DNA of 12,998 nucleotides from an uncultured Micrococcales bacterium (GCA_903831585.1 CAIKYE010000021.1:1-12998); one strand, 5' to 3'; positions 6,553-12,704 are shown, counted from the first letter of the stretch. A program made the numbers and translations. Notes: generated from the letters alone by a model not told the origin.

Positions 6553-7644
6553 GTGGCTCTAACAATCGGAATCGTGGGACTGCCTAACGTAGGCAAGTCG
6601 ACCCTCTTTAATGCACTCACCAAGAACAACGTTCTGGCGGCGAACTACCCGTTCGCAACCATCGAACCAAACATTGGTGTGGTGAACCTTCCCGATGAGC
6701 GACTTCAGCGTCTAGCAGACATGTATAGCAGCGAGCGTTTGCTGCCAGCCCCAGTGTCATTCGTTGACATCGCCGGAATCGTTCGCGGCGCCTCTGTCGG
6801 CGAAGGTTTGGGTAACAAGTTCTTGGCGAACATTCGTGAGGCTGACGCAATCGCGCAGGTTGTTCGCGGGTTCACCGATGGTGACGTCGTTCACGTTGAT
6901 GGCAAGGTCGATGCTGCGAGCGACATCGAAACCATCAACACCGAGCTGATTCTGGCCGACCTCGAGACTCTCGATAAGGCGCGCGGTCGCATCGAAAAAG
7001 AAGTCAAGGGCAAGAAGATGGAGCCGGTTGTGCTCGAGACTCTTGACGAGGCAAAGGCTTGGCTCGACGCGGGTAACCCGCTGTCGGCTTCGAGTATTGA
7101 TATTGCTCCGCTGAAAGACATGGGCTTGCTCACAGCCAAGCCAATCATTTATGTGTTCAACGTTGACGAGGCTGTGCTCACCGATGCTGCCAAAAAGAAG
7201 TTGCTCGCCGACATCGTTGCACCGGCCGAGGCCGTCTTTCTAGACGCCAAGGTTGAGAGCGAGCTTATTGACTTGGAAGCCGCCGAGGCTGACGAACTCT
7301 TAGCGTCACTCGGTCAAGATGAATCTGGTTTGAACCAGCTCGCCCGCATCGGTTTTGACACCCTTGGACTGCAGACCTATTTGACTGTTGGCCCGAAAGA
7401 GGCTCGTGCCTGGACGATTCACAAGGGCTGGAAGGCACCTCAGGCTGCCGGCGTTATTCACACCGACTTCGAGCGTGGTTTCATCAAGGCAGAGATCGTC
7501 TCATTCGATGACCTCATGGCTGCCGGATCTATGGCAGACGCGAAGTCGGCCGGCAAGGTGCGCATGGAAGGCAAGGACTACGTCATGAAAGATGGCGACG
7601 TGGTCGAATTCCGACACGGAGAAATATCTAAAACCAAGCAGTAG
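6553..7644 (+). CDS. ychF: Redox-regulated / ribosome-binding P-loop ATPase YchF (OLA1 family)
   Basis: A 363-residue YchF, a TRAFAC-class P-loop protein of the Obg family that prefers ATP to GTP and associates with ribosomes. The length equals that of E. coli YchF. Motifs are GLPNVGKST (9-17, Walker A), [10 protein letters not shown] (31-40), [19 protein letters not shown] (72-90, G3 with the family-specific extension), and NVDE (203-206) in place of the canonical GTPase NKxD, the change linked to ATP use. A central helical insert follows, and a C-terminal TGS domain covers about 279-361. The start is GTG 6553 because homologues begin with [16 protein letters not shown]; the 38-residue extension to ATG 6439 lies inside the opposing exonuclease gene. 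It has no ribosome site and may be leaderless. The identification is certain; its physiological role (translation or stress response) is known only broadly. Confidence 0.97.
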   Translation: MALTIGIVGLPNVGKSTLFNALTKNNVLAANYPFATIEPNIGVVNLPDERLQRLADMYSSERLLPAPVSFVDIAGIVRGASVGEGLGNKFLANIREADAIAQVVRGFTDGDVVHVDGKVDAASDIETINTELILADLETLDKARGRIEKEVKGKKMEPVVLETLDEAKAWLDAGNPLSASSIDIAPLKDMGLLTAKPIIYVFNVDEAVLTDAAKKKLLADIVAPAEAVFLDAKVESELIDLEAAEADELLASLGQDESGLNQLARIGFDTLGLQTYLTVGPKEARAWTIHKGWKAPQAAGVIHTDFERGFIKAEIVSFDDLMAAGSMADAKSAGKVRMEGKDYVMKDGDVVEFRHGEISKTKQ

Positions 7645-7667
7645 CTATTCTCGCTTTTTCAGATATG

Positions 7668-7673
7668 TAGAAT
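7668..7673 (+). promoter_or_regulatory. -10-like box of the small membrane protein gene
   Basis: TAGAAT stands exactly 6 nt before the ATG at 7680, the spacing expected for a leaderless transcript. No ribosome site or clear -35 accompanies it. Confidence 0.45.
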
Positions 7674-7679
7674 TTCAAC

Positions 7680-7928
7680 ATGACTAACAAGTCGGGCAAA
7701 TTCAGATTCATTTCGACGCCTGGGAAGAAAATTGGTTGTTTCACGGTCTTGCTAGCGCTTTTGGTGCCAGTTATCTTTTGGTCAATTTTGCTGGTCATGG
7801 ATGCGACCAAGAACTATTGCAGTGAATGCTCCATCGGCTGGACCGCAGTTGGAACTTCGTTTCTGGCAATTCCACTAAGTTTGGTCGGTTTGCTTATTTG
7901 GGCAATTGCTCATTCCCGCGACATTTAG
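7680..7928 (+). CDS. Small membrane protein with two predicted helices
   Basis: An 82-residue protein I do not recognise. A basic N-terminal segment (residues 1-18) is followed by two hydrophobic helices, about 19-40 and 57-76, joined by a loop with two cysteines (KNYCSECS, 44-51). The positive N-terminus suggests both ends face the cytoplasm, with the cysteine loop outside; that is inference from the positive-inside rule. The paired C-x-x-C cysteines could form a disulphide or bind a metal. The ATG is preceded by a TAGAAT box at the leaderless distance, which supports a real gene. It starts 35 nt after ychF on the same strand and is followed by about 56 nt with no clear terminator before the convergent HTH gene. 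It is probably a real but lineage-restricted protein. Confidence 0.65.
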   Translation: MTNKSGKFRFISTPGKKIGCFTVLLALLVPVIFWSILLVMDATKNYCSECSIGWTAVGTSFLAIPLSLVGLLIWAIAHSRDI

Positions 7929-7984
7929 GGAAAAAATTACGACCAAGAAACTTAAAGGGAATGGCAACAAAGTCGAATTCCGTT

Positions 7985-8185
7985 TCAACGTTTAGCCGAG
8001 ATTTTGCCTGAGCGGCTGCGAGTTGCGAGGTCGGCAGCGACAAGTAAATCCGTGTGTTTTTCAATCGAGCCCGCGGTTAGCTTGCAGAGTTTGACGAGTT
8101 CATCGGTGGTTTTTGGGCCAGACTCGATCGCTTCAAGAATGCGCCGGCACTGCTCTGACTTGAGTTTCTCATCCTGACTTTTCAT
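7985..8185 (-). CDS. Small helix-turn-helix-like protein
   Basis: A 66-residue, largely helical protein. The stretch from ILEAIESGPKTTDELVKL to a second helix and LLVAADLATRS (about residues 15-56) has the layout of a winged-helix/ArsR-like DNA-binding domain: helix, turn with small residues, recognition helix, then a short hairpin. The basic C-terminal tail (RSRSGKISAKR) could contact DNA. I cannot assign a family by eye, so the DNA-binding role is inferred from pattern only. The ATG at 8185 has TAATCT exactly 6 nt upstream, which supports a real leaderless gene. It is divergent from the PAP2-type gene across 90 nt, a position common for a local regulator. Its target could be its own promoter and that of the neighbour. 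Confidence 0.6.
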   Translation of the reverse strand: MKSQDEKLKSEQCRRILEAIESGPKTTDELVKLCKLTAGSIEKHTDLLVAADLATRSRSGKISAKR

Positions 8186-8191
8186 GGCTTT

Positions 8192-8197
8192 AGATTA
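8192..8197 (-). promoter_or_regulatory. -10-like box of the HTH gene
   Basis: TAATCT on the minus strand ends 6 nt before the ATG at 8185. A partial -35 (TGGAAA, 4 of 6 consensus bases) lies 17 nt further upstream at 8215-8220, which makes this one of the better promoter candidates. Confidence 0.5.
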
Positions 8198-8263
8198 TGC
8201 AAATGCGGTGGCATTTTCCATGAAATCTTCGAGGTCGCCAACCACGAATAATCGGCGATTGGC

Positions 8264-8269
8264 TAGATT
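8264..8269 (+). promoter_or_regulatory. -10-like box of the PAP2-type gene
   Basis: TAGATT is followed by six bases and the ATG at 8276, again the leaderless spacing. No ribosome site is seen before the ATG. Confidence 0.45.
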
Positions 8270-8275
8270 GAGCAC

Positions 8276-8896
8276 ATGACTCAACGCGCCTCGCTCAAAG
8301 ACTTCATCTGGGGAGTCGTCTGGGTCGCCATCGCGATTCTGAGCTACGAGGTGCTCAACCACGCCGGTCGCCCGCGTCTGATTGAAATCACAACCGACTT
8401 CGATCGCATGGTTCCGTTGGTGCCGGCATTCGTGATTCCTTATCTGAGTTTCATTCCACTTGTGTTTGTGATATTTCCATGGATTGCTCTTCGGTCCAGG
8501 CTCGTTTTTCGCACATACACGCTCTCGATCTTCATCGCGCAGATGATTCTGAATGTGCTCTACATAGTCGTGCCGGCGACAGTGGTTCGCCCCACGATTG
8601 ATGGAGTCGATGTGTTCTCGGTCTTGTTGCGAGACTTGGTGTGGCAACTCGATGAGCCACTAAATACGTTTCCTTCGAATCACGTGACACTTAGTGTGAT
8701 TGCAATTTTCGCGCTGTCGAGCTTGAAGCTTCGCAAGTGGTGGGTTTTGCCGATGCAACTCTGGCTGGGTGTGGTCTGCATTTCGACGCTGTTGGTCTAT
8801 CAGCACGTGGTGCTCGATCTAGTCGCTGGAGTAGTGATTGGTGCAGCGGTTTATTCTGCGACGAGCAAACTGCTTAGGCGCCGAGCCACTGCTTAG
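8276..8896 (+). CDS. PAP2-superfamily membrane phosphatase/phosphotransferase
   Basis: A 206-residue integral membrane protein with about five to six hydrophobic helices. It carries the C-terminal part of the PAP2 active site: PSNH (133-136, in place of the classical PSGH) and S170...H177...D181, where His177 would be the nucleophile and Asp181 its partner. The RP pair at 105-106 may be the rest of the first motif, but the usual Lys seven residues before Arg is missing, and the Arg of the SR motif is Thr here. This degenerate set resembles the branch related to inositol-phosphoryl transferases more than plain lipid phosphatases. The substrate is therefore open: a lipid phosphate, undecaprenyl diphosphate or a phosphoinositol transfer. 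The ATG at 8276 has TAGATT 6 nt upstream. Its 3' end overlaps the convergent SGNH gene by 23 nt. It is divergent from the small HTH gene. Confidence 0.8.
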   Translation: MTQRASLKDFIWGVVWVAIAILSYEVLNHAGRPRLIEITTDFDRMVPLVPAFVIPYLSFIPLVFVIFPWIALRSRLVFRTYTLSIFIAQMILNVLYIVVPATVVRPTIDGVDVFSVLLRDLVWQLDEPLNTFPSNHVTLSVIAIFALSSLKLRKWWVLPMQLWLGVVCISTLLVYQHVVLDLVAGVVIGAAVYSATSKLLRRRATA

Positions 8897-10016
8897 GCAC
8901 ACGCTCAACAAAGTTAGCCGCAATCTTTCGGTAGCCGGCGGCATCTGGGTGAATGCCATCTGGCATGGTCAGCGCTTCGGTTTCGTTGAAGAGCTGCAGG
9001 CCATCAAGGTAGTGAATGTTTGGGTCGGTTGCCGATCGCTGGGTGACAACCTCAGCCAAAATCTGACGAATGCCGCGCAGCGTTAACTCGCCAATCCAAC
9101 TGTGGCGGCTGAACTCTTGGCCCTTGACCATGCCGTCGGGGCCTGTTTCGCTCGGGCCTGGGTTGTTCTCGTGGGCGGGGCAGCAGATTGGCGAAATTAC
9201 AAGAATTGGTGTGGTTTTATGGGCATCGCGAATTGTGTCGATGAAGCCGTGCACTGCAGGACCGAAGGTTCGGGCGGTGTAACTGGCGTTGTTCACCACG
9301 TTGATGCCGAGTTTCAGGCTGATCAGCTCGGCTGGCATATCACGAATGGTTCGCGCTGCAAATTGTTCGAGGTTGGCGCAGCCGCCGAGCCCGAGGTTGT
9401 AAACGTCAAGGGCAAGTTCGCGTGCGGCAGCCACCTGCCAAACTCCCAGCGGACCATCTGCATCTTCGCAGTGACTGATTGAACTGCCGTAGTGCAACCA
9501 GAGTGGTTGAAAACAGGATGATGGTGGTTGCCATTCGTCGTTGGCCTCGATCGAAATCAATTCGATTGGGCAGTTTTGTGGAAGCCAGATTTGCACGAGT
9601 CTTGGGGTGTTTGTTGCTGGAAGTTCGAACTCGGCAACCGAGTCTTCGCCTTCTATTTCTTGTTCGATTACGTCGAAATTCCAGACCCGCAGGTCGCCGT
9701 TTCTGTGAGAGATGTTCTGTTCGAAATCCTCGGTGGTCACGGCAATAGTCGATGGGCCAGAAATCCAGTTGGTTGAAGGGTTTGAATCGCGCAGTGAGCG
9801 GTAGGTCACGGTTATTTTTGTGGCGGTCGTCTCGATATCGATGTGAGCGCCAGCAAGGCGCTCGGCCATCTTGGCGACCCCTGGTTCATGAGCGTGCTGC
9901 GCGTATGTCCACTCGGGAAGACGGCTGAGGCTCAGCCCGCGCGCGGTCTTGTCCATACGCGCAACGCCTCGCAGGGCTTCGCCCAGTTTCAGTTCGAGTT
10001 CAGCGCTCATTGTCAT
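8874..10016 (-). CDS. SGNH/GDSL-type hydrolase with N-terminal beta domain
   Basis: A 380-residue predicted ester hydrolase. Residues about 50-160 look like a beta-rich N-terminal domain, as in several carbohydrate-esterase SGNH proteins. The catalytic domain follows: LHYGSSIS (174-181) with nucleophile Ser179, NLGLGG (207-212) with the oxyanion Gly, LKLGINVVN (235-243) with Asn240, and PDGIHPDAAGY (352-362) with the Asp353-x-x-His356 pair. All SGNH landmarks are present, although block I reads GSS rather than GDS. No signal peptide or membrane helix is visible, so it should be cytosolic, perhaps deacylating an imported sugar. The start is ATG 10016, with TAGAAT exactly 6 nt upstream; ATG 10010 is the alternative. 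The 3' end overlaps the PAP2 gene by 23 nt, tail to tail. The superfamily call is sure; the substrate is unknown. Confidence 0.88.
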   Translation of the reverse strand: MTMSAELELKLGEALRGVARMDKTARGLSLSRLPEWTYAQHAHEPGVAKMAERLAGAHIDIETTATKITVTYRSLRDSNPSTNWISGPSTIAVTTEDFEQNISHRNGDLRVWNFDVIEQEIEGEDSVAEFELPATNTPRLVQIWLPQNCPIELISIEANDEWQPPSSCFQPLWLHYGSSISHCEDADGPLGVWQVAAARELALDVYNLGLGGCANLEQFAARTIRDMPAELISLKLGINVVNNASYTARTFGPAVHGFIDTIRDAHKTTPILVISPICCPAHENNPGPSETGPDGMVKGQEFSRHSWIGELTLRGIRQILAEVVTQRSATDPNIHYLDGLQLFNETEALTMPDGIHPDAAGYRKIAANFVERVPKQWLGA

Positions 10017-10022
10017 GTGCCG

Positions 10023-10028
10023 ATTCTA
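10023..10028 (-). promoter_or_regulatory. -10-like box of the SGNH hydrolase gene
   Basis: TAGAAT on the minus strand ends 6 nt before the ATG at 10016, which favours this start over the second ATG at 10010. No -35 was recognised. Confidence 0.45.
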
Positions 10029-10095
10029 AGCGCAGGCAAGTGAGCGAGAGTGGGGCCTGCAGTGCTATGTCGTTGGGGTAGAGCAAGATGGAACC

Positions 10096-10851
10096 ATGCA
10101 GAAAATAGGTTGCTTTGGGTGGGCGGTAATTTGGCTATTGGGCATTGGGGTCATCGCCGCTTTTGGAGAAGGTGGCAACCCGATCTGGGCTTTGCCGGCC
10201 TTGATTTTTGTTGGTGTGATAGTCGCTGTGGTTGTGGGTTCGATGCGTTCGAAAAACAAAGACCACAGCGCAGAGCTCTTGGCTGTCGCCGGAGATGTTG
10301 AGGCCTGGGTATCTGCGGGTGTCGATGCTGAGGGCAATCCCTTTGATGCCGACGACGAGCAATTGTTGTTTGTACTGCCAAATGTCGAGTTGCTCGAATA
10401 CAAGAGCACCGGCTCGACCTATTCGGGTGGCAGCGCTGGCGTGAGTTTTCCGTTGTTCGGTCGCGTTCGAGGAAACGTCGGCGGTAATCGCGGTTCAATC
10501 TCACGCAACCCCGAAGAGCTGCTCTTGACTGACATGGGTCGTCTAAAGGTTTCAACCGAGAGGCTGATATTTGTCGGCGAAAAAGAGGCCCGCGAGATAG
10601 ATCTCGATAAGGTGCTCGACTTCGAACTCGGCCCCAACGGACTCTGGGTCAAATTGGCCATGAGCAACCGCCAGAAGCGTGAAGGTTTTCAACACATGCA
10701 GGTCGATCAGATTCCAATCGGTATGGCTATTGGCATCGCTAAAGAGTTTGCAGACAAGGGTCTTGACGCGGCAAAGGATTACGCCAAAAAACTCGCTGCC
10801 GACATTCGTTCGACCATTGCGGCTGAAGCCGCAGCTAAACGTAAAAAGTAA
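10096..10851 (+). CDS. Membrane-anchored protein with possible bacterial PH-like domain
   Basis: A 251-residue protein with two adjacent N-terminal transmembrane helices (about 3-22 and 28-48) and a long cytosolic part. Residues about 145-185, which include LLLTDMGRLKVSTERLIFVG, read like the strands of a bacterial PH/GRAM-like barrel: a residue run that ends in an rLiFvG strand, then a basic-acidic turn and a hydrophobic strand. This is a by-eye impression. A glycine- and serine-rich segment (about 106-132) lies before it, and a lysine/alanine-rich helical tail ends the protein. The tail could bind acidic lipid or nucleic acid. The ATG at 10096 is the only plausible start and has no clear ribosome site. 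It is divergent from the SGNH gene across 79 nt. Its TAA stop lies inside the first operator-like repeat of higBA, so the two units abut. Function is not known. Confidence 0.75.
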   Translation: MQKIGCFGWAVIWLLGIGVIAAFGEGGNPIWALPALIFVGVIVAVVVGSMRSKNKDHSAELLAVAGDVEAWVSAGVDAEGNPFDADDEQLLFVLPNVELLEYKSTGSTYSGGSAGVSFPLFGRVRGNVGGNRGSISRNPEELLLTDMGRLKVSTERLIFVGEKEAREIDLDKVLDFELGPNGLWVKLAMSNRQKREGFQHMQVDQIPIGMAIGIAKEFADKGLDAAKDYAKKLAADIRSTIAAEAAAKRKK

Positions 10852-10858
10852 TAACGCT
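10849..10858 (+). repeat. Operator-like decamer, upstream direct copy
   Basis: TAATAACGCT here is identical to the left arm of the palindrome at 10865-10885, with a 16-bp period. It contains the stop codon of the preceding gene and touches the -35 of the higBA promoter. It could be an extra antitoxin-binding half-site. Confidence 0.6.
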
Positions 10859-10886
10859 TGACGCTAATAACGCTAAGCGTTATTAT
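10858..10886 (+). promoter_or_regulatory. higBA promoter
   Basis: TTGACG (10858-10863) and TATTAT (10881-10886) are separated by exactly 17 nt, and the -10 lies 6 nt before the GTG start of higB. This is the best-formed promoter in the window. The predicted transcript is leaderless for the toxin and carries both genes. Confidence 0.8.
10865..10885. promoter_or_regulatory. Perfect palindrome in the higBA promoter (probable HigA operator)
   Basis: TAATAACGCT, one central A, and AGCGTTATTA form a perfect inverted repeat with 10-bp arms. It fills the spacer and overlaps the -10 box, so a bound dimer would block RNA polymerase. HigA antitoxins are known to repress their own operon through such inverted repeats; binding here is inferred. 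Confidence 0.75.
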
Positions 10887-10892
10887 TTAAGG

Positions 10893-11174
10893 GTGATCGT
10901 TTCTTTCGCCGACAAACGCACCGAGGCAATTTGGTTGCGCGAACCGACGAAGCGTATTTCAGCAGAATTACAAAGACTGGCCCACAGAAAGATGTTGGTG
11001 CTCAATCGAGTGATTCGTGTTGATGAACTGCGCATCCCGCCCGGCAATAACCTGAAGTCACTCTCAGGCAATAGAGCCGGGCAACACAGTATTCGTGTCA
11101 ATGACCAACGGCGCCTCTGTTTCTTCTTCACACAAGTAGGCGTTGAATCGCTTGAGTTAGTCGACTACCACTAG
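10893..11174 (+). CDS. higB: HigB-type toxin (RelE/HigB superfamily)
   Basis: A 93-residue toxin of the HigB/plasmid-maintenance killer family, ribosome-dependent or free mRNA interferases of the RelE fold. Family hallmarks run along the whole length: IVSFADKRTEAIW at the start, the RKMLVLNRV helix, DELRIPPGNNLKSLSG in the middle, and HSIRVNDQRRLCFFF and the terminal VDYH. The usual Trp of the NDQWR segment is Arg here, which may tune activity. The length is normal and no frameshift is seen, so it may be active. The GTG at 10893 directly follows the promoter at the leaderless distance. The antitoxin gene begins 6 nt after the stop and the toxin comes first, the order that defines HigBA. The locus is a compact unit with its own promoter and terminator, as expected for a mobile module. 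Confidence 0.93.
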   Translation: MIVSFADKRTEAIWLREPTKRISAELQRLAHRKMLVLNRVIRVDELRIPPGNNLKSLSGNRAGQHSIRVNDQRRLCFFFTQVGVESLELVDYH

Positions 11175-11180
11175 GAAATT

Positions 11181-11501
11181 ATGAAAAAAGTACATGCCCC
11201 CATCCACCCAGGCGAAGTTCTGCTTGAGGAGTTCATGCTTCCGCATGGCATTTCACAGTATGAAGTGGCAAAGGTAATTGGCGTTTCGCCTCGTCGCATT
11301 AATGAAATCGTTCACGGCAAGCGATCCATAACCGCCGACACAGCTCTTCGCTTGGCGAGAGCTTTCAGCATGAATGACGCATTCTTTAGCAACCTTCAGG
11401 CAGATTATGACCTGGCCGTTGAGCGCGAGCTACTTGCGAGCGTGTTGCCGAGTATCCCGGTCTTGCCGGCCATTGCTAAAGCTTTGCTGAAAACCGCTTA
11501 A
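11181..11501 (+). CDS. higA: HigA-type antitoxin (XRE-family HTH)
   Basis: A 106-residue antitoxin with a Cro/C1-type helix-turn-helix. It opens with the HigA signature HPGEVLLEEFM (9-19), then GISQYEVAKVIGVSPRRINEI (23-43, the HTH), then HGKRSITADTALRLARAF and NLQADYDL, all typical of the family. It should neutralise HigB by direct binding and repress the operon through the palindrome at 10865-10885. The C-terminal part (about 78-106) is longer than in minimal HigA proteins and is helical. The ATG at 11181 has an AGGA site overlapping the toxin stop codon, so translation is coupled to higB. The gene ends 3 nt before the strong bidirectional terminator stem. Activity is inferred from intact motifs. 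Confidence 0.94.
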   Translation: MKKVHAPIHPGEVLLEEFMLPHGISQYEVAKVIGVSPRRINEIVHGKRSITADTALRLARAFSMNDAFFSNLQADYDLAVERELLASVLPSIPVLPAIAKALLKTA

Positions 11502-11504
11502 AGC

Positions 11505-11543
11505 AAAATCGGGGCCTCACCCATGAGAGGCCCCGATTTTTTG
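11505..11543. terminator. Bidirectional rho-independent terminator between higA and the secreted repeat protein
   Basis: A perfect 14-bp stem (AAAATCGGGGCCTC at 11505-11518 with its complement at 11527-11540) closes an 8-nt loop. Because the arms start with A and end with T runs, it has a T tract on either strand. It serves higA from the left and the convergent gene ending at 11552 from the right. Confidence 0.93.
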
Positions 11544-11551
11544 TTTAACGG

Positions 11552-12244
11552 CTAGCCGCGACCGTGTCCGCCCTTGCCACCCTTTTCACCTTTTGGGCCA
11601 GGTCCTTTAGGGCCGTGAGCTGGTGGAGTGTCAACCGAGAGAATCACGTTGTTGGCATCGAAGTGAACAACAACACGAGTGCCATCGGCCTTCTTCATGA
11701 GAACTGCGTAGGCTGCCCCTTCGTGAGTGTCTTTCACAACGCGCTCAACAGTTGCATCGGTAACCCTGACCTTCGCGAGATCGGTGAGGGTTGTTGCCAA
11801 GTCACCGGTCACAACTTCTTGTGGTCCTCGAGGGCCCTTGCCTTCGCCCTTAGGTGCGCGAGCTGGCTTGGTCTCAACAGAGGTGATTGCGTTGTTAGCG
11901 TCAAAGTAAACGTCAACATGTGTGCCGTCTGCCTTGATCATGTGCACTTCATAAACAGCGGTACCGTGGCCGTCTTTTTCAACACGAATCACGGTTGCGT
12001 CAGCAACTCTTGCCTTGGCAAGGTCACTGAGTGTGGTTGCCAAATCACCGGTTACTGCCTCTTCGGCAATCTTGGCTTTGGCTTCTGGGCCTGAAGGTGG
12101 AGCACCTGGTGCAGGCGCAGTGCTCGAAGTTGGAGCTGGAGTCGATGGAGTATCTGCGGCGTTTGCACCGGCTATCGACATGAAACTGCCGGAAAGCAAG
12201 CCAGCGGTTAGCAGCCCTGAGGCTGCAATTATCTTCTTATTCAT
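11552..12244 (-). CDS. Secreted protein with two PepSY-like tandem repeats
   Basis: A 230-residue exported protein. Residues 1-30 form a Sec signal peptide (MNKK, a hydrophobic core, and GANA-A as the likely cleavage site). A Pro/Ala/Thr/Ser linker (31-55) follows. Two repeats at about 64-125 and 145-206 come next, 81 residues apart and alike at most positions: both hold VTGDLATTL, DLAK, DATV, KADGT and FDANN. The pattern of a helix and strands around YxVxMxKADG and VxFDANN recalls PepSY domains, which often bind or inhibit peptidases or act as extracytoplasmic modules. The C-terminal tail (about 207-230) is Gly/Lys/Pro-rich and strongly basic. No sortase or lipobox motif is present. The ATG has an AGGAAGAG ribosome site close upstream. 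No partner gene is evident. The repeat and export calls are seen directly; the PepSY relation is likely but by eye. Confidence 0.85.
   Translation of the reverse strand: MNKKIIAASGLLTAGLLSGSFMSIAGANAADTPSTPAPTSSTAPAPGAPPSGPEAKAKIAEEAVTGDLATTLSDLAKARVADATVIRVEKDGHGTAVYEVHMIKADGTHVDVYFDANNAITSVETKPARAPKGEGKGPRGPQEVVTGDLATTLTDLAKVRVTDATVERVVKDTHEGAAYAVLMKKADGTRVVVHFDANNVILSVDTPPAHGPKGPGPKGEKGGKGGHGRG
11627..12055 (-). repeat. Intragenic tandem duplication (two ~186-nt units, 243-nt period)
   Basis: Unit 1 spans about 11870-12055 and unit 2 about 11627-11812 in the secreted protein gene. The likeness is visible in both DNA and protein, so the copies arose by duplication. They are separated by a Lys/Gly/Pro linker of about 19 residues. 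Confidence 0.85.
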
Positions 12245-12247
12245 GTT

Positions 12248-12255
12248 CTCTTCCT
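12248..12255 (-). promoter_or_regulatory. Shine-Dalgarno of the secreted repeat protein gene
   Basis: AGGAAGAG on the minus strand precedes the ATG at 12244. Together with a TATCTT box at 12281-12286 it suggests a leader of about 30 nt, unlike the leaderless genes nearby. Confidence 0.6.
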
Positions 12256-12374
12256 AACTGCGAACGCTTTGCTCGCTAAGAAGATACTCACCAACCAACC
12301 TGCGAGAAGGTTTCATAATCTCTGTGTTTTCTCTGCCAATAAACTCTCTCTTGAATGCCATTGAAAGGTTGCCC

Positions 12375-12692
12375 ATGCTGGCCCGCAAAGAATATCCACG
12401 CGTTTACATCGAAACCGCACAAGACTCTTTTGATGCTCAGCTCGAGCAGATCGAGAAGGCCGAGCTGGCTCCTGCCCTTCAGCGCAACGCCCTGCGCAAT
12501 TTGGCTCTGTCTCTCGAAATGCATTTCGTTCACCGCCAGCGAGGGCTCGAACCTAAGCATGGCGCTCTCACCGAGCTGCGCTCGGTTGCCGAGCTGTTGC
12601 TGCACGATGTGAAGGCTCCGGTCGCAATCGACTACCTTCGCCAGTTGGCAAGCGAGTCGTTTGATGAGCTCTATGAGGTCTTTGCCGTCTAG
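12375..12692 (+). CDS. Small helical protein of unknown function
   Basis: A 105-residue protein I do not recognise. It looks wholly helical and cytosolic, with charged amphipathic stretches such as DAQLEQIEKAELAPALQRNAL and a conserved-looking EMHFVHRQRG segment near the middle. No signal peptide, cysteine or enzyme motif is seen. I chose ATG 12375 because AAAGG lies about 7 nt upstream. A possible -10 (CATAAT, 12314-12319) would also start transcription downstream of the alternative GTG at 12324, which would add 17 residues. It is divergent from the secreted repeat protein gene, with 130 nt between starts that hold only weak promoter-like boxes. It ends 12 nt before the next plus-strand ATG, but that gene has its own -10-like box. 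Coding bias and regular composition favour a real gene. Confidence 0.65.
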   Translation: MLARKEYPRVYIETAQDSFDAQLEQIEKAELAPALQRNALRNLALSLEMHFVHRQRGLEPKHGALTELRSVAELLLHDVKAPVAIDYLRQLASESFDELYEVFAV

Positions 12693-12698
12693 TACCTT
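12693..12698 (+). promoter_or_regulatory. -10-like box of the 3'-terminal gene
   Basis: TACCTT begins directly after the stop of the preceding gene and lies exactly 6 nt before the ATG at 12705. This suggests a leaderless transcript independent of the upstream gene. Confidence 0.4.
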
Positions 12699-12704
12699 TG
12701 AGCC

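Noticed and set aside
6015-6587. 190-codon plus-strand open frame antisense to the exonuclease gene
   Set aside because: No domain pattern, and the opposite strand encodes an intact DEDDh exonuclease. It is a shadow frame.
6519-6629. 37-residue extension of the exonuclease into ychF
   Set aside because: It reads antisense to the YchF Walker A region, and the ATG at 6518 directly precedes the first catalytic strand.
8195-8647. 150-codon minus-strand open frame opposite the PAP2 gene
   Set aside because: Composition rich in His, Asn and Arg without a fold pattern. The plus strand has conserved membrane-enzyme motifs and a proper start.
11564-12094. 176-codon plus-strand frame opposite the secreted repeat protein
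   Set aside because: Cys- and Val-rich shadow whose apparent internal repeat only mirrors the duplication on the other strand.
12324-12374. 17-residue extension of the small helical protein from GTG 12324
   Set aside because: No ribosome site, and the likely -10 lies too close upstream. ATG 12375 has AAAGG at good spacing. The longer form is not excluded.
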